The notes under the pieces are model-generated. The model saw nothing but the letters and a program-made list of their open reading frames with translations, ran no database searches and was not told the DNA's origin. A stretch of 64,000 nucleotides of DNA. Origin: Hirudo medicinalis. Its lineage: Eukaryota; Annelida; Clitellata; Hirudinida; Hirudinidae. The DNA lies in NCBI GenBank assembly GCA_011800805.1, contig MPNW01000021.1, positions 106,398 through 170,397 on the forward strand, written 5' to 3'. Below are positions 24,006 to 35,500 of this stretch, piece by piece; the first letter of the stretch is position 1; each line of letters starts with the position of its first letter. The translations under genes were made by a program, and so were the position numbers.

Positions 24006-27000
24006 ATGGAGAGAGAACCCATGCTAGATGTGTCGACCATGGGTGGTAATTCTATCCGGCAGAACGGTAAAAGCAAACCTCAAAAGTTGTCGTGCTTTGT
24101 TTATTTACTGACATTTCTATCTGCACTTGGAGGATTTTTATTTGGATATGATACTGGAGTGGTGTCAGGAGCCCTTGTTGTCATCAAGGTTTTTTGTTTT
24201 ACTAGTTTTTAAGAATCTATCTATAAATCTATCATCGCAATGCATGCTTATGAATTTCATATTTATGATCACAGTTTATTGACATTTTCGTTTGATTAGT
24301 TGTTATATATGTGATATGTGTTAGCTTGTAGTAACACCTTCTACTGGATCAAGGAGCTTAACTTTGTGCCAGCCTTGCAGCAACCGCTAAATTTGATTTT
24401 GTGACATTTTGTAGGAAGAGTTTCATATGTCTTCTCTGATTCAAGAAGTTTTTGTGAGTATAACAATGGGCTCTGCAATGATATTTGCTCTTGTAAGTGG
24501 CTTCATCAACGATTACTTGGGCAGGAAAACAACAATTCTCATTGCCAGCATGACATTCTTAATAGGAAGTTTAGTCTTAGGATTTGCAAATTCCATTCCT
24601 TTGTTGTTGATCGGCAGATTCATTGTTGGGGTTGGCATAGGTGAGGAACATTTGTCATCTCATCTTTCACATCACAATTCAATCATTCTTTTTGTTTTTC
24701 CACATCATATTATTTTTTATTTGTGGTTTTTATAAAAATTCGTAGCCTTAAAATGTAAAAGCTATTTCTAAATTTTTCACCTGACGGTTCTCTGCCTCAT
24801 GTTTTCCTCATCCTGACAGGGTTTGCATCTGCCTCGATCCCCATGTACATTGCCGAGTGCTCCCCGCGAAGCATCAGGGGACAGTTGGTTTCAATTAACA
24901 CCCTCCTCATCACAGGGGGACAATTTGTTTCATGCCTTGTTTGTGGTGTTTTCAGTTTTGACACAGAACATGGATGGAGGTTATATTCGATTTTGTTCTC
25001 TGATTTGTTTTTAACTTAATTAAAATAATAAATTAAAAATAATTTTATACTATTTTCTTAAATTGACTCTCAACAAATTTTGTGATTTCTCCTTAATTAA
25101 ATGAAGCCAATTCAACTGTTGTCTTTCAATTGTATCTTGAACCAGGATTCTATTTTTTGAGCATTTAAAATGACGTGCCTCAGTCATCCATACAAAAACC
25201 TCTCAAGGTTTCTTTGCAGCGAAACATTTTTGTCGAACCACGTAACTATTTCGGGCCGACACGTTTTTCAGTTTTCCAAAAGTTGTTCGTGGCCCGTGAG
25301 ATCTTCTCTTGGAGAGTTTAAAAATATAAACATTAATTCCTGATCTTAATTTTTATTTTTGCAATCGAGCTATTTTTGAAACAGTCTTATAATAATATTG
25401 ATATTCATAACATATTCAAAACATTACCTTGAATGATTTAAATTCTAAATTTTATTAGTTAATTGTAATAATTAATTGTTTAGATAATTGCTTTAAAATG
25501 AAGTGAAATCAGATCCACCATGAAACTGTTTTAAGTCACTTTGTAGGTAGGATGCTTTCATTTATTTCCTGATTTGCATAATTATGCAGATTGGTTCTGA
25601 TAACAAGTAAATATTGTTGTCATGAGTGTTCAATGCAATAGAATCAATATTCTTAGAACTCACAATACAATGCACTTTTTATTAGATATCCATTTTCCAT
25701 CAATTGTTTCAATTTTTGCATTTTTTGTTTGTATAAAAATATCTTAAATGTTTAAAATATTCGGTTCTACAAAAATAAAGCATTGAAGCAATGTTGATTG
25801 TAAATGTCCATGTTGAATAATTATGCACCCTTAATCCACTCTAATAAATTTATTCTTTTACAGGTCCAAAGAGTTAATAAATGGAATCTGCTTGGCATTC
25901 ATTTGAATGTGAAACAGCTGTAAATTGTTTACATTAGCTTGCAATGTCATTGATCTTTGCAGTTGAAAACATCCTTTTCAATCTTTTTTCCACACATTTT
26001 CTTGTTTCTAGATTTGCAATGAACTTTTATTTACTTAAAGTTATGATTGGATTTAATCCACTTCAACAAATCATAAATTTATCATGTTGATATTTTAACA
26101 GAAAATCTTATGTCATTTTTTTTTCTTATTTTTTATTTTTCTAAATATTAAATGAACAATAATAATAATAATAATAATAATAGTTAATTTATAATGCGCC
26201 ATTTGCATAGTGTCAGAGGTGCTTTCAATCACACCCTTTTAATCCCTTGTTAAGAAAATAAATGAAAATGAGAGTTATTGAAATAATTTAAATACAAATC
26301 CAGATACATGTTGGGACTGGCAGCCATTCCCGCTCTGATTCAGTTCGTCCTGTTCGCGTTCATGCCCGAGTCCCCTCGGTGGTTGTACTCGCAGGGTCGG
26401 GTGGAGAAGGCGCGAACGATCCTCGAGAAGATTGAAAGAGACGAAAGTACCGTGGAGGAGGAAATCGAAGACATTCGGACGTCTCTCATCTTGCAGGCAG
26501 AAGGTTGTACTGCCTTTGTTGTCTGATAATGCTTTTTTGTTGTCTGATAACGCTTTGTTCATTATTCGATAACAACAATAATAACAACAATAATAACAAC
26601 AGCAACAACAGCAACAATAATAATAATAATAATAATAATAATAATTACAGCAATGATGATGATTGTGATGATGGTTTAATATAATATTATTTTATCATGT
26701 TTTTTGAAATTATTTTAAATTCCGTTTCTCATTTTGAAGAAACAAGTGTCTTCACAGTCCTTCGGATCTTCAAGACCCCCCATGTGAGGAGGGCACTGCT
26801 CATCGGGTCATGCTTCAGTTGATACAGCAACTTGTGGGCATCAACACAGTCATGTGAGTCCTAATGACTTGCAGCTGCCCGTTCTTTTATTGTGATGCTT
26901 ACGATTTATTTAACTGTGTTTGTTGTGTTATTTTGATTTGCAATTATCTTCCACATTTTTGTTGTACTTTCTTGTATATATTCTATGTAACTTCCACATT

Positions 27001-30000
27001 GTTGTTGGTAGTAGCTGAAACTCTTTCCGAGCTCCGGCAGGAATCCTCAGAGAGGAAACCCCTTCTTTGAGCGTTTCAGCCCTTGGATCCTCTGACACTC
27101 TCAGGGGTCGGGCCGCACCTGTTGATCAGACGGGTGTCCCTGCCGGTATTGTATCGGTACCAATCCATATCGACGAGTCGACGAGCAGTATCAAACCAAG
27201 TCCTACACTCACCAGCCAACATCTTCAACAAACGACGAAACGCACGATAACCACCACCGAAGACAGAGCTTGCTACTTATATAGGCCTTGTTCTGACTTG
27301 CCAGGAGGCTCATGTTAGAAGCTCTCCCATTGGTTGATCAGTGGCACTGCGCCGACTTAACAGGAGATTCCATTGAGAGTTCTCCTATTGGCCGGCTTGT
27401 GAAACCGCGCCGACTTGATGGGAGGCTTTATTGGGAGTTCTCTGATTGGCTGGCTAACGGAGCAACACCATTGGACAATGAAAATTGACTAGCTTCACCT
27501 TTGTAATAGCATGGCGATATGTGCCGGCCTCAGAGGTGGTTCCTCGCACAACTCGTTGGGTGGACCTGTCCCGATGAGGGAGATCACTTACAATCTTTCT
27601 TGGACCAAATCCATTGCGAAGCCGCTTCTGCAGCTCTGGACATGTCTGCCAGGGCCCTCGATCTGACTTTGCTGGTAAGACCAATTTCTTGCAAGAATGT
27701 GTAGGTGGATTGGCCGACCATACCTCTTGCTCTGACCTCAAAGGCGAAGAACCAGACTTTGTATCCTTTTTGCTGGAGATCTATTGTCAACTCCATGTAC
27801 CTGTCTTCTTTCAGGGTGTTGCTTTGTCTGATTCTGTCTTCCCAAGACACCTTCAACTCCACCAATACAAACGTGTTTGCCTTTGTTGATGACAGTAACA
27901 CGTCCGGCCTCTTGCCGCTCTCAGCAAGAGTTGTACATTCTTGTATATATTCTATGTAATTTCCACATTGTTGTTGTACATTCTTGTGTATATTCTATGT
28001 AACTTCCACATTGTTGTTGTACATTCTTGTTGTACAATTTATTGGTTATATTCATAAAAGATTTATGCAAAATTGAAATCTATAAAATTTAGTAATACCA
28101 AAACAGAAATATAATAAACATGCAATAAGTTATTTATAAGTTATTAAATGTAATTAATTCTAAAATTAAGTCTTTAGTATAAAATTGAGATAAAATTGGA
28201 AAATCATCCATAGATATGCCAGGTAATACAATACATATTGAAGTTACAGGTAATTCTATGCTAACATTACCCATTCATGTAATGCTAAAAAAAGGCCTAA
28301 AGCTATTATTATTATTGAACCTCATTGACTTAATTTAGAAATAACAATAATCTTTTTATATCTCATTGAATTGAAGCAGCTAAATCAGATATAATTATAG
28401 TAATAATAGAAATATATAATAAACAAATTTATTAAAATATATACGTTCAGATAAATAAGAATAAAATTGAATCAATAAAAATACCCCTGACTAATGTAGA
28501 GGAGTGTACTAATGTTGATACTGGGGTTGGTGCAGCTATTGCAGCTGGCAATTACCTGCTCAATGGAATTTGGGCACTTTTAGTTATACCAGCTGATAAA
28601 ATGATTGCAATCTGAATATTATTTTCATATATAGAATTATACCATATATTAATAATATTTCAATGACATTGCTTTACACATATTGCAATAGATATTAAAG
28701 TAAAGCATCACTAATTCGATTTGTAATAGCAGTAATTATGCCAGCAGCTAATGATTTAGAAAATAATTCACTAAAATAAAGGAATGTAATATAATATAAT
28801 AAACTAATGTTGTTGTTGTTGTTGTTATTGTTATTATTACAAATAATACAAAAAAAACCCAGAACATTTTCGTTCTGTGTGCAGGTTGGCCGAATGGGTT
28901 GCGTTCCTGCATGCGGTCATAATAGCAACAGTCGTAATGTGTCATGTTCGCAACCCAGCCTGCACTGCCAGGGAGCACCCTCAGGTAGGGGAGCTATATA
29001 AATGGTAGATCGATTAAAAAGTGCCTTCACATACCATTCGGATACAAAAGGCACTCAAAATATCGGCTAAAAATACAAATACAAATACAAATTTTCAAAG
29101 CAAATTGGTAATGTTTGATGGCCTTATACATCATAAATTCTGGTTCAATAAAAATCATTTGTTGAAATTTTGAATGACCTAAGACTTGGTGCCGTCTTAT
29201 CGTGACATAGTTTAGTTAGGATGACATAGTTTGCACATGATCATTCCAGGATAATTAATCCAATCTTTAATCAATGAATGATGCTATTTAAGTTAACATT
29301 ATCACATGTTTGATGTTATTTTAAAATATTAACGTAATGAAATATTATTATAATATTTGAAATATTAACATTAATGCAATATTATTGCTATTTGATTTAT
29401 GAGCCCATTTGGTGATGCTCTCTATCTCTGATAGTCATTAGGCAAAGAAGTTTGCTGTGAGTATTTTACTCAGTATTTTAGTTGTTTGACTGGCCCATGT
29501 GACTTTAATGACAGCATTTGTAATTACTTCAGCTTCATGTTTTGCATTAAATTAATATTTGTTAAGAAATATTGCTACTGCTCTTAAGTGAATTGAAATC
29601 ATGCTTTGCAAAATAGCCACTGCCGCCGTCGTAATCATAACCAACACCACCTTCATAATCTTTATCAATTGCCACGACGACATCGTCCGCACGTTGCTCA
29701 GGTACTACAGCGCCACGATCATCCAAATGTCGGGAACTGATGACACCTCGAAAGCCATTTGGTTGGCTGCTCTCGTGGCTTCGGTCAACTTTCTCTTCAC
29801 ATTCGTTGGCCTCTTTTTGGTCGACAAGATCGGGAGACGAAAGCTCATTCTGCTCAGTTTGTTGGGTCGGTGCTCTTTTGACGTTCGTGCCTCGATTGTT
29901 CTTTCGTAAATTATTGTAACTTTAACTTTAGAAATTGAAAGGTTTACATTGATATTTATGCTTTACTCGTTTTCATGTCAAGTTTTACACGACACATCTT

Positions 30001-31523
30001 CACTGTTATTGAGTTATTTTGTAATTGTTTTAAATATTTTTTTCAGGAACATTTTTTAGTTTGGTTATACTTGGAACGGGCTTCCTGTTGGCGAGCATCC
30101 ACTCACCTCCCGTCACTTTCAGCACATCATCACCATCGTCATGTTCAAAATATTTGTGAGTCATTTCTCGGCCGACTTAATGGCTACCACTTTTGTCGAT
30201 TTAATGCTAATAAATATTATAAATATTTAACAATAAATAAATTTAAAATGAGCAGTAGTAACCTCATAATTAATAGCAATGGTTTAGCTCCTGGATCAGA
30301 ATTATTAAAAATATGAGTCATGATTTTTATAGGTGTTGTTGGTAATTGAATGTTGCTGTTTCTGAATTTAACATTTTCTTGACATCCAAGTGAACTGTCG
30401 CTACAAATGAAATGTCATTGCAAGCAAAATGATGCTACAGGATCAAAAAATTGAAGAAAATTAAACATTTTGTAGGAACTGTGGTACTTGTGTGACAGAT
30501 GCACATTGTGGATTCTGCTTTGACAAGGCACCACAACACAATGCAACCTGTTTGCCACTCCCCAAAGAACTTCAGTTTCAAGAGTTTGGTCTGCTGGAGC
30601 AGGATCTCAGCTACTCCAATTTCAGCTCCTTCTCAGGTGGTTTTGAGTGTGGAAACAGTACAACCGACAACGGCTGGGAACTCATCACAAAATTCTGTCC
30701 GACCAAATTTGCCTGGATGAGTACATTCGGACTCATAATCTACTTGGCATTCTTTGCTCCAGGTACAATTTTATCATTGTCACAGCAAAGCAATGTGAAC
30801 TTTTTTCTTTTCATAACTTCTCTGTCTCAGATGCCATTGTTTATTCCGTTGTTTAATTTTCACATTTCCTACGTTCAAAATGAGGTTGGACATGACATTT
30901 ACATTATATTTTTTATTAATTAATAAATTAATAAAAAAAAAAAAAAGATTGCACAAATTTATTGATAATTCAATCACATTCAATGATTGATTTAATAGGA
31001 ATGGGTCCAATGCCATGGACAATTAACTCTGAAATTTATCCTGGTTGGGCCAGAAGTTCTGGGAATTCAATTTCCTCTTGTGCCAATTGGCTGAGCAACC
31101 TGCTCGTGTCTATGACCTTCCTCACGCTCACCGAAACGATTACCACCTACGGTTTGTTTCAAAACAAAATTTTATCACTTGGATGATGACAACAAATCAC
31201 CTCAGAATTGATGCAACTCAATTTATAAAACTCATTTTTCTCCATTTCACAAACCCATTTCTCTATTGACATCATCATGTTTTTTGGCAAAATATCATAC
31301 CAGTTTAAACAAACTTATGCCATGTGCCAATGTCCTAATTCCTTTGACAGGGGCCTTCTATTTATATGCGAGCCTGGCCCTTTGCGGCTTGCTGTTCCTA
31401 TATCTCGTCCTGCCCGAGACGAGAGGCAAAAGTCTGGAGGAGATCGAAGACCTATTCAAGGAACCATTACTCATACCCTGTAAGAAGGATTATCTTGAAG
31501 TAACTAGGGGCATTAATGGCTAA
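24006..31523 (+). CDS. SLC2A13: Proton/myo-inositol symporter-like sugar transporter (SLC2A13/HMIT family), frame-broken in one exon
   Basis: A 12-TM major-facilitator transporter, by family a proton-coupled myo-inositol importer. Exons: 24006-24188, 24415-24640, 24820-24979, 26304-26503, 26741-26853, 29702-29865, 30047-30155, 30476-30762, 30999-31151, 31351-31523; about 589 residues if intact (human 648). Visible motifs are [29 protein letters not shown] (about 211-217), VDKIGRRKL, the Cys-rich extracellular loop [18 protein letters not shown] typical of [18 protein letters not shown], and [15 protein letters not shown]. All exon phases agree except exon 5. That exon is 113 nt, two short of what its neighbours require, and the conserved blocks RRALLIGS and [12 protein letters not shown] lie in different frames. 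This is either a real lesion or assembly error. AATAAA lies at 31722. Confidence 0.9.
24980..26303 (+). other. Transporter intron 3 (1.3 kb)
   Basis: AT-rich intron with an (AAT)n microsatellite at about 26159-26183. I see no mobile-element signature. Confidence 0.5.
26566..26645. repeat. (AAC/AAT)n microsatellite
   Basis: A compound run of AACAAT, AACAAC and AATAAT trinucleotides in intron 4 of the transporter gene. Confidence 0.85.
27009..27926 (-). mobile_element. Retroelement 3' segment: nuclease-like C-terminal domain plus promoter-like block
   Basis: Minus strand, in transporter intron 5. About 27926-27584 encodes the tail of a retroelement protein: [60 protein letters not shown], then a stop. 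The PD...ELK arrangement resembles a PD-(D/E)xK nuclease core, and similar tails follow reverse transcriptases in many invertebrate repeats (family recollection). Downstream on the same strand are three tandem units of about 60 bp, each with a CCAAT box (27301-27470), a TATATAAG box at about 27274-27284, and a small ORF from an ATG at 27222 with a GTGAGT donor-like site 11 bases in. The reverse transcriptase itself is absent. Confidence 0.65.
27272..27470 (-). promoter_or_regulatory. Triple CCAAT plus TATA promoter-like block inside the retroelement
   Basis: On the minus strand, three diverged tandem repeats of about 60 bp share an AAGTCGGCGC-like segment and each carries CCAAT (CAGCCAATCAG, CGGCCAATAGG, AACCAATGGG). 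They are followed by CCTATATAAGTAGC about 20-30 bases later, and an ATG about 50 bases after that. This spacing matches an RNA polymerase II promoter. It probably belongs to the mobile element, not to the host transporter gene, which is on the other strand. Confidence 0.5.
28105..28785 (-). pseudogene. NUMT: nuclear copy of mitochondrial ND5
   Basis: The minus strand encodes recognisable but broken ND5. In order: [16 protein letters not shown], a stretch with TGA at a conserved Trp position (H-W-N) as in the mitochondrial code, [31 protein letters not shown], then [11 protein letters not shown], and finally [14 protein letters not shown]. Several frameshifts and stops interrupt it, and the part between the last two blocks is shortened. 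No nuclear gene has this content, so this is a mitochondrial DNA insertion into transporter intron 5, antisense to the gene. It is roughly 680 bp and AT-rich like the source. Confidence 0.85.
28801..28850. repeat. (TTG/TTA)n microsatellite
   Basis: A short TTGTTG/TTATTA run between the ND5 insertion and the following SINE-like copy. Confidence 0.7.
28884..29093 (+). repeat. tRNA-derived SINE-like element, copy 2
   Basis: Begins GGTTGGCCGAATGGGTT (A box) and continues with CATGTTCGCAACCCAGCC (B box, one base changed). The tRNA-like head closely matches copy 3 at 58224. The body is shorter and diverged (GCAGCACCCTCAGG type), then GAGCTATATAAATGG, ending in a repeated CAAATACAAATA tail. It lies in transporter intron 5. 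Confidence 0.7.
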
Positions 31524-32561
31524 TTCTCACTCAAGTTGAATGGAATTTTGCAATTGACTAGAATTTGTATTCCTTTGTATGCCCTTTCAAGCTTGATGTA
31601 AGTGTCGAACATTTTCTCTGAAGTTATCGTAAGACAAAGTCCATGGCAGATTTCACGATCAAGGCCTAATTGTTCTTGAGAAACAAATCTTGAATCCATG
31701 ATTTTAAAATCATAAGATCCAAATAAACCTGCAAATTGAGAACAAAAACGCAGATAAATTTAATTTAAAGATAAAATCCGCATTGAAAATGAGTTCTTTT
31801 AGCAAGTAAATCTTCCTAAAACTATTCGAACGTTCTTAACGGAGAATACTAAGAATTATTCTCAACCGGGAAGAAGAGAGGGTATGTTTAAAGAAAAATG
31901 AATCCAATCAACCCTGCGAAGGGTGTGCACTGATTCAACCAATCGTAGCTTCTCAAGGTGTAAACATGGAAACATAAATTACCAATCATCATTATCATCA
32001 TCATCATCATCATCATCAATGTGGCCTTCTGAAGGAATCGCTATGACAACAAAAACATTTCACTTCTTTCAGAAGACGAGACAAATTGAGTGAATGACAA
32101 AATGTAAACAAGTAGGCAGAACACAACAACTATGATAAAGTTCCTACAAGTGGGTGTACAGACACAGAAGGCTGTGAAACAGTTCAAACGACGCTCAAAA
32201 GGGGAGAGTACAAATGCGGGCATCCTTTTGTCGACGGACAAAAAAAGTGGAAACATTAAAGTGGTCGCCTCGGGGAAAACGTTTCTAAAAATACTCATAA
32301 GGCAGTTGAGTTATTGACCAGTTGCAACAAATCCTTTGAGCACGTCGAGCGGATGAACCTCATAAATCTTCTTCTAGTGTCAGCTGCACCATGTCAATGT
32401 TCTTCCTGTCAGGTACCATTTAAGTTTTAAAGATTTGACATGAAAACAGGAATTCATTAATAATAATTGACCAGTAATAATAACAATAATAACAATAAAT
32501 AATGATAATATTATTAGGAGTGGTTTATTGATATTCGTTTGCAATCGATCCGAATGAAGTC
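31524..32561. other. Convergent intergenic region between SLC2A13-like and XPR1-like genes
   Basis: Holds both 3' UTRs. AATAAA for the plus-strand transporter is at 31722, and TTTATT (AATAAA on minus) for the XPR1 homologue is at 32524-32529, about 33 bases past its stop. An (ATC)n run is at about 31989-32018. The short ORF at 32132-32317 has no support as a gene. Confidence 0.55.
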
Positions 32562-35500
32562 CTAAAATTGGTCAAATGAAACCAACACTGACTTGTTGAA
32601 GTTCTTCCTAAACCTGACATTGTTTGGCTTCCTGTTGATGACTCCCTCCTCGTCATCCATCATCTTCTCCAGGAGTGATTGGTCATTGGCATTGATTGGA
32701 GCGATGGAGATGTCCCTCACGGCCCTGAACTGCCCGCAGTTGTTCAGGTGCTCGTTTTCCAGTCGGAAAAAGTTCCACACGAACCTCCTGTCGACGAATG
32801 GTTTTGAGTTGTGCTATGAAAGTCAAAGTGAGACTTCAATACATTCTTTTTGGAGAGCTAGTAAAATGTCTTAGCAAAAAGAGCAGAATTATCGATAGCT
32901 TAATTTTTGTAGCCTCACACGCAAACACACAAATCAGCAGGAATGTTGAACCTCTTGTGCAGGAATGACTCCATGTTCCCGAAATGAATAAAATTGAAAA
33001 TGAAAGAACCTCAGTCACCTACCTGAACACTTCAAGAGATGCCACAGCAGTCCTCAGTACTTCTGAGTTGATGACTTGTCCCTCACCAATGGTGACTGTG
33101 ATGGTCCAGGTGAATCGTAATATCAAATCTTCAACCATTGCAAAATAATAATAAGCCTGCAAAAGTAACAATTGACAACACGGTTTCATTGCACGAGATG
33201 ATCGCCTATCGAAATAACAAGGCTCTGACAAATTGCAAATATTTTCAAATTTTATGAAATGAATTGTCATTAGTGATGATTACTTCTAGTAATGATAAAA
33301 TATTGATGGGCCCTGCAATTACTAATTATAACTATAACTAGTCACTGACGACGGGTAATACTTACCACTGTAAACAAATAACAAACTAAAATTTCAGTTT
33401 AACATGACTAAACTAGTGGATTATTTTTAATTAACATTAGCATAATTTATTAAATGCAATGACGTTATAAAACATGAACTGATGAACCCACCCTCCTGGA
33501 GTAAACAATTTCTTCCCTCAGGAACTTGTTCTCCGTCATTCTCTTTTCCATGAGTCCCCAGTCCATCTTGATGTCCCAGGTGTACGTGTAGCAGGTGCTG
33601 ATGAAGGCAGAAACAATCCACAGGTAGAAGAAGGCATTGTTTTGTATCACGTCCTTGTTGTATTGGTCTGCCATACAATATGGAGTGGAATAACTCATTG
33701 GACCACTGAATGGTGGTGTAACGACAACCAATTAAACCACTAATTTTCAATTCCTACTCAACTCACACGAAGCAACAGAAAGTTAAGAAATGCGTAATTC
33801 ATTTAGTCATTGATTTCTCAACGATCATGTAGCACGGTTGTTAACAGTTCTTAGTTATTAATATTAGATGAGTTTGACTAATAAAGTAACATTAAGTTTG
33901 AAGACAAAGTAAAACTTAGAAAATTATGTTGTAAAAATTACAATTAAATGTCTTAATTTTCAACACTTTGAAATCGTGACTTCTACCATGCAACACCAAC
34001 TTTTGTAAACGCTGTTGAGAGACGAGAAGAGAACAACAAGGAATGTGGTGCCATACTTCCCGGCATTGGCAATGTGAGGGAAGACATTCTTTGTGTCCCT
34101 GTACCTTCTGAGGCACTGGGCAAACCTGAACCAAGCTGGAAGGGAAGCAATGATCGGACTGACCCCGTACATCAGCCCACTGCACGTGTGGCCATCTATG
34201 GGCAAGAAAATCCATCTTTCAAATTTGTAGAGTTAAGCTAAGTTACATAGCATTTATAAAGCTTATGTAATTGTTAAAAAATATGACAAATCAAAACACT
34301 TATATTTAATGTATTCTTTATCAAACTTCCACAATAAACTAATCTGTAACATAAATACAAGAATACATTATGATAATAAGGCATTCAGTCAGGCTGCTTA
34401 AAATGGAATAAATAAAACCCATGAACCGACTTTAAATAAGATGGCCTTAATTTAAGACAGCTTCGATGAGGAAGAATCGATGGTCGGAGTGCAACGAACG
34501 AAGACGTAAAAATATCGGACAAAAAAATTGGCACCCACGTTTCCTGTCGAACCAGTGCACGTCGAATGCGTAGTAGCAGACGAGATATTGGAGGTCGAGG
34601 AGGACGGTGGTGAGGCTGTTGAGCTGGTCGGCCAACCAGAAGTCGGCAAAACCCACATAGTGGAATGGAGCTGTGAAGATGCGGAACTTTTAAGAAGAAA
34701 AACAAATCGCCTTGTAATGATTTATTTAATCAGTTTATATCGGTCATAATGATTTACTCAATCAGTTGAAACTGATCGTAATGATTTATTCAATCAGTTC
34801 AAATCAATTTTTACCAAGTTTTTTACTTCTGACTTATAATAATAAGCCTACCTAGCGGAAGCAGCAACATTATTACATTTTAAACCTAGAAAAAAATGTG
34901 CTTTGGTACGGCTCCATTAGGAGTTCGAATCCTGACCATTTGCAAGCGTTTCTAATGATAACTAATGATTTTGAATTATTTTTGAATATTCTTCTTCCTT
35001 TAAGCAAGTTTCAATAAATTAATTAATAAATAATAATAACATTGAGAATATCCGTTAATAGAAGGAATTAAATGAATTCAGCATAAAAATAATGATTAGT
35101 TCTGCTTCTTTCTGCTTCCTGCTGAGATTTGAAACCAGTGCCAACAGGTATTAAAGTGAGGATTATCAAACTAGCTGTCAAATGTAGGTCAATGTTATTG
35201 TTATTGTTGCAAGCAACAACAGTTCTAATATTGCATTATTGCTTGTAATGAAAAGTGGATACCTACTTTGTTTACAAAAACATCTTAATGCTAGCATCGA
35301 TAACAACAACAGTGATCTTATTGCATTTCAAAGAACGTGATTTCGGCCGACCGATCTCACTCACCAGAACTTTGAGTAGCCACATTCGTGCCTTGTAATG
35401 GAGGACCTTGACTGGGTTGATCATGTACAGGAAGAAGAAGGCAGCCAATGCAAGTGGACTTGCGAACGGCGGTATGTTGATGACGTTACTCAGAAGATAA

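Larger units (their letters stand above)
26940..28040. repeat. 43-bp satellite arms flanking a retroelement fragment
   Basis: The unit TTGTACATTCTTGTATATATTCTATGTAACTTCCACATTGTTG (43 bp) occurs once, with a decayed partial copy, at about 26940-27006. It occurs twice plus a partial third from 27927 to about 28040. The roughly 920 bp between is unrelated retroelement sequence. Either the element inserted into a satellite array or the array grew on both sides of it. Confidence 0.75.

Noticed and set aside
30156..30475. Another mitochondrial insertion in transporter intron 7
   Set aside because: It is AT-rich with a hydrophobic open frame, but I could not match it to any mitochondrial gene on either strand.
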